Source: an uncultured Rhodopila sp. (lineage in GTDB: Bacteria > Pseudomonadota > Alphaproteobacteria > Acetobacterales > Acetobacteraceae). From it: a stretch of DNA of 47,930 bases. The stretch's first letter is position 1; every line of letters begins with the position of its first letter. The notes beneath the pieces were generated by a model. That model was not told the origin of the DNA and ran no database searches. It saw nothing but the letters and a program-made list of their open reading frames with translations. Of this stretch, positions 33,869 to 45,029 are shown piece by piece. The DNA lies in assembly GCF_903915725.1 (NCBI RefSeq), contig NZ_CAIWTY010000050.1, positions 1 to 47,930 on the forward strand, written 5' to 3'. The position numbers were made by a program, and so were the translations under genes.

Positions 33869-35920
33869 ATGGCGGAACTCTTTATCGAACTGTTCAGCGA
33901 GGAAATCCCGGCGCGCATGCAGCGCGGCGCGGCGGCCGAGCTTGAACGCGCGGTTACCACCGCGCTGTCCGCCATCGCCCCCTCCGCCATCGCCACCTGG
34001 TTCGGTCCCCGCCGCATCGCCCTGCGGGCCGAGGTCGCCGCCGAAGTCGCCGCCGCCAGTTCCACTGAACGCGGCCCGCGCGCCTCCGCCCCCGAACAGG
34101 CGCTGGTCGGCTTCCTGAAAAAGCATAACGCCCAGCGCGACCAGCTTCGCCAGGAGGGCGACTACTGGGTGCTGGAGAAGCGCGCCGCCGCCGTATCCGC
34201 CGTGGAGCTGATCGCCGCGGCGATGCCCGGCCTGCTGCGCCGCTTTCCCTGGCCGAAATCGATGCGCTGGGGCGGCACCAGCAGCTTCGTCTGGGTCCGC
34301 CCGCTGCGCCGCATCATCTGCCTGATGGACGGCGAGATCGTGCCGTTCGACCTGCGCGATGGGGCCGATGACGGCCACGGCCTGGCCAGCGGCAACCTGA
34401 CCGAGGGCCACCGCTTCCACGCCCCCGGCGCCTTCGCCGTGACAAGCGCGGCCAACTGGCAGGAATCCCTGCTCGCGCACCGCGTCCTGACAGACGCCGC
34501 CCACCGCAAACAGGTCATCGCCGATCGGCTGGCGGGTTTGGCGGCGGAGAAGCATTTGGTGACGGTGGACGATCCGGGGCTGCTGGACGAGGTCGCGGGG
34601 CTGGTCGAATGGCCGGTGCCGCATCTCGGCCGCATCGCGGATGAACACATGGACCTGCCGCCGGAGGTGATGCAGGTCTCCATGCGGGTCAACCAGCGCT
34701 ATTTCGCGTTGCGCACCGAAGACGGCGCCGCCGCGCCGCTGTTCGCCTTCGTTGCCAACATCCAGGCCGACGACGACGGCGCCACGATCATCGCCGGCAA
34801 CGAACGGGTGCTGCGGGCGCGGTTCGCCGATGCGCGGCATTTCTGGGACCTCGACCGCAAGACAAGGCTGGCGGACCGGGTTCCGGCGCTCGACAAGATT
34901 ACCTTCCAGGCCAAGCTGGGCACCCAGGGCGAGCGCGTCCGCCGCCTGACCGCGCTGGCCGCCGTGATCGCTCCGCTTGTCGGTGCCGATGCCGCGCTGG
35001 CCGCCCGCGCCGCTGAATTGGCGAAGGCCGATCTGGTCAGCGGGATGGTGGGCGAGTTCCCGGAACTGCAAGGCGTGATGGGGCGGTATTACGCGCTGCA
35101 CGACGGCGAACCGGCCGAGGTCGCCGATGCGATCCGCGACCATTATGCGCCGCGTGGTCCGGGAGAGCCGGTGCCGTCAGCGCCGGTTTCGATCGCCGTC
35201 GCGCTGGCCGACAAGCTGGACCAGCTGACCGGCTTCTTCGCCATCGGGGAAAAGCCCACCGGCTCGGGCGATCCATATGCGCTGCGCCGGGCGGCGCTGG
35301 GTGTCATCCGCATCATCCGCGAGAACCGCCTGCGCGTGCATCTGCGCGCCCTGCTGTCAGCCGCCTGCGCCGATGCCGACACGGTCGAGGCTGTGTTCGG
35401 CTTTATTATCGAGCGGCTGGTGGTGCAGCTTCGCGCCGACGGCGCCCGCTATGACGTGCTGAATGCCGTGTTCGGCGCCAAGGGCCCGGGCAGCGCCAGG
35501 GCAGACGATTTGGTGGCGCTGCTGACTCTGACCGATGCCGTCGCCGCGCTGCTGCAGACCCCGGATGGCGCAAATCTGCTGACCGCCTACCGCCGCGCCG
35601 CCAACATCCTCCGCATCGAGGAACGCAAGGATGGACCCTACGACACGCAACCAAATGCCGATCTGTTCCGTGAAGCCGCGGAAATTGATTTGGATCATGC
35701 GCTAAGCGTCTCCGCTGACGTAATCTTTCTGATCAGGGAGGAAGCGTATGGCCAAGCCATGGGCAACATGTCAGGACTGCGCGCGCCTCTGGATGCGTTT
35801 TTTGAACAAGTCACTGTCAACGCGCCTGATCCGGCCCTTCGCGGCAATCGGCTGCGAGTTCTCGCCCGCGTTCGGTCCATAATGGACCAGATCGCTGATT
35901 TTTCCCGTATTGAAGGCTAA
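33869..35920 (+). CDS. glyS: Glycyl-tRNA synthetase beta subunit
   Basis: 683 residues, normal for GlyS. Begins AELFIELFSEEIPARMQ, the conserved beta-subunit N-terminus. Continues RRIICLMDGEIVPF, the HD-like middle region (ALVGFLKKHNA, EGHRFHAPGAF) and an anticodon-binding C-terminal domain (ALRRAALGVIRIIREN, VNAPDPALRGNRLRVL). Starts 4 bp after the toxin gene. Followed 12 bp later by ppdK. Confidence 0.96.
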   Translation: MAELFIELFSEEIPARMQRGAAAELERAVTTALSAIAPSAIATWFGPRRIALRAEVAAEVAAASSTERGPRASAPEQALVGFLKKHNAQRDQLRQEGDYWVLEKRAAAVSAVELIAAAMPGLLRRFPWPKSMRWGGTSSFVWVRPLRRIICLMDGEIVPFDLRDGADDGHGLASGNLTEGHRFHAPGAFAVTSAANWQESLLAHRVLTDAAHRKQVIADRLAGLAAEKHLVTVDDPGLLDEVAGLVEWPVPHLGRIADEHMDLPPEVMQVSMRVNQRYFALRTEDGAAAPLFAFVANIQADDDGATIIAGNERVLRARFADARHFWDLDRKTRLADRVPALDKITFQAKLGTQGERVRRLTALAAVIAPLVGADAALAARAAELAKADLVSGMVGEFPELQGVMGRYYALHDGEPAEVADAIRDHYAPRGPGEPVPSAPVSIAVALADKLDQLTGFFAIGEKPTGSGDPYALRRAALGVIRIIRENRLRVHLRALLSAACADADTVEAVFGFIIERLVVQLRADGARYDVLNAVFGAKGPGSARADDLVALLTLTDAVAALLQTPDGANLLTAYRRAANILRIEERKDGPYDTQPNADLFREAAEIDLDHALSVSADVIFLIREEAYGQAMGNMSGLRAPLDAFFEQVTVNAPDPALRGNRLRVLARVRSIMDQIADFSRIEG

Positions 35921-35932
35921 AAGAGGTCCGAC

Positions 35933-38602
<2,670 letters not shown>

Positions 38603-38622
38603 GTCATCAACGGTTGAGTGCG

Positions 38623-38656
38623 AAATCGGCGGCATCCCCCGGGATGTCGCCGATTT
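38623..38656 (+). terminator. Rho-independent-like terminator after ppdK
   Basis: AAATCGGCG-GCATCCC pairs with GGGATGTCGCCGATTT (one mismatch bulge) 20 bp after the ppdK stop, followed by TTGTTTGTG. Confidence 0.75.
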
Positions 38657-38759
38657 TGTTTGTGCTAAGCTGAGCCTGCGGTAATGCGGCGGGCGGCGTT
38701 GCCAATTCCCTGGCGCAACCGTTATAGCCGGGCAGCAATATCGGCAACGGAGTCCGCAC

Positions 38760-39524
38760 ATGGCACTTTCCCGGCGAGGCCTGTTATACTGCGTATCGCT
38801 CCTGGCAGCGGGCCGTGCCCTGGCGGAGCCTGCTCCGGTGCAGATCTACGCCGCGATGACATTCCGCCCCGCGCTCGAACGCGTGCTTGCCGCGTATCGC
38901 GAAACCGGAGGCAACGCGGTTGCGGTGTACGGTCCGACACCGGTGCTGATCCGCCAGCTCGCGGGAGGCGCCCCCGCCGACATCCTGCTGACGGCGGACC
39001 CCGACTGGATGGATGCCGCCGTGAAGCAGTCCTTGGTGCAGCCGGAGACGCGCGCGAACCTGCTCGCCAACGATCTTGTGCTGGCCGCCGCGGCCGGCAG
39101 CCAGGCCGCCGGCACGATCACCCGGACATTCGCATTGGACACCCTGCTGAATGGCGGGCGGCTGGCGATGTGCGACCCCGATCACGATCCGGCCGGGAAA
39201 TATGCCAGGCAGAGCCTCCAGGCCCTCGGCTTCTGGGAGGCAGTTCAGCCGCATATCGCCATTGCGGAAAGCGCCCCGACGGCCGTTGTTCTGGTCGACC
39301 ATGGGGAGGCGCGGGCCGCCGTGTGCTTCAAAACCGACCTGCATGGCGATGAGCATGCGGCTCTGGTCGGGACGTTCCCGGCGGAGTCCCACGCCCCGAT
39401 CGTCTATCCGGTCGCCCTGGCGCGCGAGCCGCGCAGCCCGCACGCGGCGGAGGCTCTCGCTTTCCTGCACGGGCCCGAGGCGCTGCGTATTTTCACCGGC
39501 TTCGGCTATCGCCTGCCGGGATGA
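38760..39524 (+). CDS. modA: Molybdate ABC transporter substrate-binding protein, orphan
   Basis: 254 residues. Signal peptide (LSRRGLLYCVSLLAAGRALA), then the ModA pattern: VQIYAAMTFRPALERVLAAYRETGG, YGPTPVLIRQLAGGAPADILLTADPDWMDAA, ending in HAAEALAFLHGPEALRIFTGFGY. Periplasmic carrier for molybdate/tungstate. No modB/modC permease genes lie on either side, so it must use distant partners or a different ligand. ModA start: ATG 38760. Confidence 0.88.
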   Translation: MALSRRGLLYCVSLLAAGRALAEPAPVQIYAAMTFRPALERVLAAYRETGGNAVAVYGPTPVLIRQLAGGAPADILLTADPDWMDAAVKQSLVQPETRANLLANDLVLAAAAGSQAAGTITRTFALDTLLNGGRLAMCDPDHDPAGKYARQSLQALGFWEAVQPHIAIAESAPTAVVLVDHGEARAAVCFKTDLHGDEHAALVGTFPAESHAPIVYPVALAREPRSPHAAEALAFLHGPEALRIFTGFGYRLPG

Positions 39525-39669
39525 TGTTGCCGCGCGTGATGGGGTTCAGGAGGTTTCCGTCCCGCCCTCCGAACCGTGCCGGCGGATCGCCCGCGCACGG
39601 CTTTGCGGTTGCTGGTTTCCTCAGTTCGCAGGGAGGTGCCGGTTCAAGTGCGGCCGCGGGTATAGGGCA

Positions 39670-39792
39670 TTACTGACGGGGCGGCACGACGATCGTGGTG
39701 CGGCTCTCCGGGGCTTGCGGGCTGCTGCTGCTGAACGACAGGCACCCGCTCAGCGCAAGCAGCAACAGTGTGGCTAGCGAAGCGAAACGCAT
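39670..39792 (-). CDS. 40-residue lipoprotein, too short for routine gene calls
   Basis: Reads MRFASLATLLLLALSGC, a complete lipoprotein signal peptide with lipobox ALSGC, then LSFSSSSPQAPESRTTIVV and PPRQ. The mature part would be about 24 residues, Ser/Pro-rich. It resembles small Gly/Ser-rich lipoproteins seen in alphaproteobacteria. Leftward, in the 500-bp gap between modA and the sorbosone dehydrogenase gene. Confidence 0.68.
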   Translation of the reverse strand: MRFASLATLLLLALSGCLSFSSSSPQAPESRTTIVVPPRQ

Positions 39793-40024
39793 GGTCGGTA
39801 TCCTTCGGTTGCTCAGGCCGGCGCAGCATTGAGGCCACGCTGGCAGCGGCCAACCTAAGCGCCTTCATGGCGGAAATATTGTCGTCACGGAAATGTGCTG
39901 CTGGCCGCATAGCCCGAGCTCGGCAATGCGGGTGCCCTCACGGTATCGCGCGTGCCTGCAACCGGTTCTCGCCCGCCGACTCTTGCTATGCGGCAACCCA
40001 AGTGTCCCCAAGGAGCCGGCGTTC

Positions 40025-41788
40025 ATGAACCCCGCCAAACGCACCGCCACAGCGGCTTCCGCCTTGGCTACCGTCCTGACGATCGCCACCGGCACGCCGT
40101 CCCGGGCTGAGGCCGCCTGCAACGGCGACGCCGGCGGCATCACCGTTTCCCCCGGCTTCTGCGCCACCGTCTTCGCCGACAGGCTCGGCCATGTAAGGCA
40201 CCTGGCGGTCGCCCCGAACGGCACCGTCTACGCCAACACCTGGAGCGGCCGGTACTACCACAATGACACGCCGCCGCCGGGCGGCATGCTGATCGCGTTG
40301 AAGGACTCCCAAGGCGACGGCAAGGCGGATAAGACGGTGCGCTTCGGTCCGTCGCAGGACGAGGGCGACGCCGGCGGCACGGGCATCGCGGTCTACCGGA
40401 ACCATCTGTATGCCGAGACCAACGACCGCATCGTCCGCTACGCCCTGCCGGAGGATGGCCTGGCGCCCGGCGGACAGGCGGAAACTGTCGTCTCCGGCCT
40501 GCCGCTGGGCGGCGACCATCCGATGCATCCTTTCGGCATCGGCCCGGACGGCAGCCTGTATGTCGATCTCGGCTCCGCCACCAATGCCTGCCAGAGCCAG
40601 AACCGCATCCCCGGCGTCGCCGGCAACACCCCCTGCACGGAACTGGAAAACCGCGCCGGCATCTGGCGCTATGATGCTAACGCGCTGAACCAGCGCTTCT
40701 CGCCCGCGGATCGCTTCGCCACCGGACTGCGCAACGGCGAGGGCTTTTCCTTCGATTCGGCCGGGCGAATTTTCGGCACCCAGCATGGCCGCGACCAGTT
40801 GTATGAGAACTGGCCGAAGCTGTACCAGCCCCTCCAGGGCCAAAACAACCCGGCCGAGGAACTCGTTGAACTGCGCCGCGGTGCCGATTTCGGCTGGCCG
40901 GAGTGCTATTTCGACTATGACCAAAAGAAGCTCGTCCTGGCTCCGGAGTACGGCGGCGATGGCGGCCATGCGCAGGGTGTCTGCGCGGACAAGCAGGCTC
41001 CGGTCGCCGCGTTCCCGGCGCACTGGGCGCCGAACGACATGCTGATCTATCAGGGCAACCAGTTCCCGGCGGCCTATAAGGGCGGAGCGTTCCTCGCCTT
41101 CCACGGGTCGTGGAACCGCGCGCCGGGGCCGCAGGGCGGCTACAACGTGGTGTTCCAGCCTCTGGCCGATGGCAAGGCTGCCGGGCCATTCGTCGTCTTC
41201 GCCGATGGTTTCGCCGGGGCCGACAAGCAGCCCGGCCGCGCCGCCCATCGCCCGACCGGCCTGGCCGTGGGACCCGATGGCGCGCTGTTCATCGCCGACG
41301 ACGCGGGCGGCCGGATCTGGCGGGTGACCTTCCAGGGCGACCGCGATCAGGCCGGCCTCGCCCCCGGCGCCCGGGTGGCGTCCAGCCAGCAGGTTGCCTC
41401 GGGCGATGCGCTGCCGCCGGAGGGACTGCATCCTGATGCCGGCGCACCGCCTTTGCCGATACCGCCGGGTGGCTCGCCCGATCAGGTGGCGCTGGGTGAT
41501 CGCATCTTCCATGGACAGGTAGCCGGCGGAACCTGCAGCGGCTGCCACGGAACTGACGGGAAGGGATCGGATGTCGGGGCGAACCTGACCGCCGGGCATT
41601 GGCTCTGGAGTGACGGCAGCCCGCAGGGGATCGCTCAGACGATCCGGCGCGGGGTGCCGCAACCGAAGGACCATACCGGGGCGATGCCGCCGATGGGCGG
41701 CGCGCAACTGTCGCAGGCGGATGTCGCCGCGGTGGCGGATTACGTGTGGGCATTGGGTCATCGCGGCACGCAGACCAGCACGCGGTAG
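40025..41788 (+). CDS. Sorbosone/PQQ-type sugar dehydrogenase fused to cytochrome c
   Basis: 587 residues from ATG 40025 (AAGGAG 10 bp upstream). Signal peptide then a six-bladed beta-propeller of the glucose/sorbosone dehydrogenase group: FADRLGHVRHLAVAPNGTVYANTW, HPFGIGPDGSLYVDLGSATNACQ, FADGFAGADKQPGRAAHRPTGLAVGPDGALFIADD. After a Pro-rich linker (about 485-505) a cytochrome c domain carries the heme motif CSGCHGTDGKG, with Met ligand probably in GAMPPMGG. Periplasmic oxidation of a sugar or related alcohol/aldehyde, with electrons leaving by the built-in heme. Confidence 0.88.
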   Translation: MNPAKRTATAASALATVLTIATGTPSRAEAACNGDAGGITVSPGFCATVFADRLGHVRHLAVAPNGTVYANTWSGRYYHNDTPPPGGMLIALKDSQGDGKADKTVRFGPSQDEGDAGGTGIAVYRNHLYAETNDRIVRYALPEDGLAPGGQAETVVSGLPLGGDHPMHPFGIGPDGSLYVDLGSATNACQSQNRIPGVAGNTPCTELENRAGIWRYDANALNQRFSPADRFATGLRNGEGFSFDSAGRIFGTQHGRDQLYENWPKLYQPLQGQNNPAEELVELRRGADFGWPECYFDYDQKKLVLAPEYGGDGGHAQGVCADKQAPVAAFPAHWAPNDMLIYQGNQFPAAYKGGAFLAFHGSWNRAPGPQGGYNVVFQPLADGKAAGPFVVFADGFAGADKQPGRAAHRPTGLAVGPDGALFIADDAGGRIWRVTFQGDRDQAGLAPGARVASSQQVASGDALPPEGLHPDAGAPPLPIPPGGSPDQVALGDRIFHGQVAGGTCSGCHGTDGKGSDVGANLTAGHWLWSDGSPQGIAQTIRRGVPQPKDHTGAMPPMGGAQLSQADVAAVADYVWALGHRGTQTSTR

Positions 41789-41860
41789 GCCAGCGTACAG
41801 GCGTGCATTTGGAGGACGGTCGGGGTAGAACTGCATCCTTTCTGGAGCAGATTCGGAACC

Positions 41861-42097
41861 ATGCCGACTAATTTGTCCATCAAGAATGCGCCTGACCATA
41901 TCGTTGAGCGTCTGCGCGCGCGCGCTGAGCGGAACCATCGATCGCTGCAGGGCGAACTGATGGCGATCATTGAGGCGGCCGTGCAGGCCGATCGGCCCGC
42001 GACGCCTGCCGAAATCCTTGCGGACGTTCGGCGGCTCGGACTGAATACGCCGAACGAGTCCGCCGCCCTGGTGCGAGCCGATCGCGATGGCCGTTAA
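41861..42097 (+). CDS. FitA-like antitoxin
   Basis: 78 residues; N-terminal ribbon-helix-helix PTNLSIKNAPDHIVERLRARAERNHRSLQGELMAI. Overlaps the toxin gene by 11 bp. About 600 bp upstream of the nitrogenase-like operon. Confidence 0.9.
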   Translation: MPTNLSIKNAPDHIVERLRARAERNHRSLQGELMAIIEAAVQADRPATPAEILADVRRLGLNTPNESAALVRADRDGR

Positions 42098-42461
42098 GGT
42101 CGTCGATGCCTCCGCTCTCGCCGCATTGTTGTTCGGGGAGGCCGAGGCCGAGGCCGTTGCTGCCAGGCTAGGCGACGCTCAACTTGTTGCACCGAATCTG
42201 ATCGGCTTCGAGTTGGCCAATGTCTGCCTGATCAAGACCCGGCGGCATCCGGCGCAGGGTTCGGCCTTGATGGCGGCGTTCGCGTTCCGCCACCGGCTGG
42301 TGCTTGAGGAGGTGGCCGTCGATCACGATGCCACGCTCGATCTGGCGGTGCGGACCGGACTCACCGCTTACGACGCGAGCTATCTTTGGCTGGCACGTCA
42401 GCTTGGCGCTGAGTTGGTTACGTTGGATCGGCAATTGGAACGGGCGGCAGCTTCGGCCTGA
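42087..42461 (+). CDS. PIN-domain toxin (FitB/VapC-like)
   Basis: 124 residues. PIN acids in VVDASALAALLF (Asp), IGFELANVC (Glu), TAYDASYLWLAR (Asp) and VTLDRQL (Asp). Complete with its antitoxin. The module separates the sorbosone dehydrogenase gene from the nitrogenase-like operon. Confidence 0.9.
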   Translation: MAVKVVDASALAALLFGEAEAEAVAARLGDAQLVAPNLIGFELANVCLIKTRRHPAQGSALMAAFAFRHRLVLEEVAVDHDATLDLAVRTGLTAYDASYLWLARQLGAELVTLDRQLERAAASA

Positions 42462-42607
42462 ATCGCCTGAACGTCGTTCCTCCATGACGAGGGCGGGATA
42501 CACACCTTCTGTTCGCGTCCTCATAATCACGTCCACCCACCGAACTCGGTGATTCAATCAAACCCCGTGCCTTGGCAGGCAATCGCCATGTTCCACCGAC
42601 TGTCATG

Positions 42608-42634
42608 TTGACCCACCAATCATCGGCGTATAAT
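42608..42634 (+). promoter_or_regulatory. Sigma-70-like promoter for the radical SAM/nitrogenase-like operon
   Basis: A perfect TATAAT at 42629-42634 and TTGACC at 42608-42613, spacer 15 bp (16 if GTTGAC is used), about 80 bp before the start codon. Such an AT-rich consensus is rare in this GC-rich genome. Two small palindromes, CACCGA-AC-TCGGTG (42537-42550) and TGCCT-TGGC-AGGCA (42570-42583), lie upstream and are candidate regulator sites. Confidence 0.55.
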
Positions 42635-42711
42635 GCTCCCCCTGGCCGCACCAACGCGGCCCGGGGCACCCACGCCAGATCGTGACCCGGACACGCTCCA
42701 AGGAGACTCGT

Positions 42712-43944
42712 ATGCCCGCGGTACGTTCTGTTGCCGAGATAAAAGACCAGCTCTGGCAGGAACTGGCGCTGAAAGCCGAACTGATCAACGAAGGCGTTGC
42801 CATCACGCAGGAAGCCCTCGACCTGATCCAGCCCGGCGTCATCGCGCAGGAGCAGGTGCACAGCCTGTTCGAAATGGACTTCGACACCCATGATTTCGAG
42901 CTGCCGTCCGGCTACGACCTGCCGAACGGCCTGTCCGTCGGGTTCCGCTGGAACAAGCGGTCCAACAACGTCATTACCGCCGACGGCAATCGCGCCATCC
43001 TGCTGCGCGACGGGCATGAGCATGGGGAGGTCAAGTTCCACCCGCGGCCGGGGTGGTACAGCCGGAAAACCTCCGACGGCCAGGACATGTCCACTGTCGG
43101 CGTGCTGTATCGCAACCGCGCGCTGTTCGTTGCGTACAGCAACGAGTGCTCGTACAAAGACAAGGGTGAGGACTGCCTGTTCTGTAACATCAACTCGACC
43201 AAGGACACCTACGGCGAGAAGCGCGGCATCTTCTGGAAGACCGCCGGGCAAATCGGCGAAGTCGCTGCCACCGCCTATAAGGAAGGCCTGATCGACCACC
43301 TGACGATCAGCGGCGGCGTCATCCCGGAACGGCGCGAGCTTGACTATTACCTCGACGTTGCCGAGGCGATCCAGGACCACACCGGGCTGCAGGATTTCAA
43401 CGGCACCGCGGTCGTCGCCGCACCACTCGATCTGCGCCACCTCGATCGCTTCAAGGAGGCCGGCTACCGCACCACGGCGATGAATATCGAGCTGTGGGAC
43501 AAGAACATGTACGACACGATCTGCCCCGGCAAGTCGCGCGGCGGCGGAGGCTGGGACCATTGGGTCAAGGCGCTGAACTACGCCGTCGGCGTGTTCGGCC
43601 GCGGCAATGTTCGCTCCAACATGGTCGCCGGCATCGAGCCGAAGAAGAAGACAGTCGAAGGCATCCACATTATGACCGAGGCGGGCATCGTCGCCACCGC
43701 GACGATCTGGTGCCCGAATCCGGGTTCGGAGCTGGAAGGCCACCGCGCGCCGGAATCCGGATGGTATCTGGACCTGGCTTACACGATCGCCGCGGCATGG
43801 CGGAAAGCCGGGTTTACCTGGCAGCAGGTGTGCGACTGCAACGCCTCGAACGACACGCTGCAGCACGACATCTGGCGCATCCAGGACGAGAACCTGCCGG
43901 TTTTCGCCACTGCCCGGACGCTGGTCGCCGAACCGGCGGAATGA
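42712..43944 (+). CDS. Atypical radical SAM protein, first gene of nitrogenase-like operon (MarB-like by position)
   Basis: 410 residues. Cysteines 146, 155 and 158 (NECSYKDKGEDCLFCNIN) give a C-x8-C-x2-C spacing instead of the usual C-x3-C-x2-C of radical SAM enzymes. An SGG motif follows (LTISGGVIPERRE near 200), and later TIWCPNPGSELEGHRAPESGW and CDCNASNDTLQHDIW fit a barrel. The N-terminal 140 residues include a beta-rich region (FELPSGYDLPNGLSVGFRWNKR). Good AAGGAG site. In the published methylthio-alkane reductase operon (marBHDK) a radical SAM gene occupies this place. Likely cofactor maturation; not NifB-like in motif. Confidence 0.78.
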   Translation: MPAVRSVAEIKDQLWQELALKAELINEGVAITQEALDLIQPGVIAQEQVHSLFEMDFDTHDFELPSGYDLPNGLSVGFRWNKRSNNVITADGNRAILLRDGHEHGEVKFHPRPGWYSRKTSDGQDMSTVGVLYRNRALFVAYSNECSYKDKGEDCLFCNINSTKDTYGEKRGIFWKTAGQIGEVAATAYKEGLIDHLTISGGVIPERRELDYYLDVAEAIQDHTGLQDFNGTAVVAAPLDLRHLDRFKEAGYRTTAMNIELWDKNMYDTICPGKSRGGGGWDHWVKALNYAVGVFGRGNVRSNMVAGIEPKKKTVEGIHIMTEAGIVATATIWCPNPGSELEGHRAPESGWYLDLAYTIAAAWRKAGFTWQQVCDCNASNDTLQHDIWRIQDENLPVFATARTLVAEPAE

Positions 43945-43995
43945 GGCGGCCTATGCCAACCGGCGTGGGGCGCGACTCTCCGGCCGTGCCTCATC

Positions 43996-44075
43996 GTCAT
44001 GCCGACGAAGATCGGCATCCACGCCTTTCGCTGGACCAGGAAAGGCGTGGATGGCGGGCCGTCGCCCGCCATGAC
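43996..44075. repeat. REP-like palindrome, family A copy 3
   Basis: GTCATGCCGACG to CGCCCGCCATGAC with inner arms GCATCCACGCCTTT and AAAGGCGTGGATGGC. Lies in the 208-bp gap between the radical SAM and NifH-like genes. A 3'-end stabiliser or differential-expression hairpin is plausible. Confidence 0.8.
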
Positions 44076-44152
44076 GGTGGGCGCGAGCCTGCCTCCGGGT
44101 CGAGCTTCGCGCCGACACAACGACACAAAATTTCAGCACGACCGGGGGTCCA

Positions 44153-45028
44153 GTGACCGAACGCAGCGTCAAACACATCGCCATCTACGGCAAGGGCGGT
44201 ATCGGCAAGTCCACCACCACCTCCAACATCAGCGCCGCGCTGGCCGAAGCCGGCCGCCGCGTCATCCAGGTGGGCTGCGACCCGAAGGCCGATTCCACCA
44301 CAATCCTGCGCGGCGGCGAGGACCTGCCCACGGTGCTGGACACCTTGCGCGAGCAGGGCAAGGTCAAGCTGGAGGACATTTCCGCGCTCGGCTTCGGCGG
44401 TGTGCTGTGCATCGAATCCGGCGGTCCGGTGCCGGGAGTCGGCTGCGCCGGCCGCGGCATCAGCACGGCGGTCGATCTGCTGCATGAGCTCGAGGTGTTC
44501 GAGCAGTTCCAGCCCGACGTGGTGCTGTACGACGTGCTCGGCGACGTGGTCTGCGGCGGCTTTGCCGTGCCGATTCGCGACGGCATCGCCGATCGGGCGT
44601 TCGTGGTGACATCGTCGGATTTCATGGCGATCTTCGCCGCCAATAACCTGTTCAAGGCGGTCAGCAAATATGCTCCGTCCGGCGGCGCCAGGCTGGGCGG
44701 CATCATCGCCAACAACCTCCAGGCGCCCTATGCCCGCTCGCTGGTGGACGATTTCGCCGGACGCACCGGCACCCGCGTCGTCGGCTACGTGCCGCGCTCG
44801 ATGGCGGTGGCGCAGGGCGAGCTTTATGGCCGCACGGTGATCGAATCCTCGCCGCATTCCGAGCAGGCGGAGATCTACCGCAAGCTGGCGCGTGCCGTGG
44901 TGGATGATGAGACCACCACCTTGCCGCGTCCGCTGAACGGCCCGGCGCTGAAGTCCTGGGCCAAGGAATGGGGCGACCGGATCTTCGTCGAGGACTCGCA
45001 ACTGGTCGAAGCCGGCGGCGGAGTCTGA
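44153..45028 (+). CDS. NifH-like iron protein of a nitrogenase-like (group IV, Mar-like) system
   Basis: 291 residues from GTG 44153. P-loop [14 protein letters not shown] at residue about 10-25, and [15 protein letters not shown] (switch I). 4Fe-4S cysteines are in [11 protein letters not shown] and [30 protein letters not shown] and LGGIIANN follow. It is closer to NifH/CfbC-type iron proteins than to BchX (which has SDTT and EIGDVCFKR style). It would carry ATP-driven electron transfer to the following two subunits. Followed by the NifD-like gene after one base. Confidence 0.87.
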   Translation: MTERSVKHIAIYGKGGIGKSTTTSNISAALAEAGRRVIQVGCDPKADSTTILRGGEDLPTVLDTLREQGKVKLEDISALGFGGVLCIESGGPVPGVGCAGRGISTAVDLLHELEVFEQFQPDVVLYDVLGDVVCGGFAVPIRDGIADRAFVVTSSDFMAIFAANNLFKAVSKYAPSGGARLGGIIANNLQAPYARSLVDDFAGRTGTRVVGYVPRSMAVAQGELYGRTVIESSPHSEQAEIYRKLARAVVDDETTTLPRPLNGPALKSWAKEWGDRIFVEDSQLVEAGGGV

Positions 45029-45029
45029 G

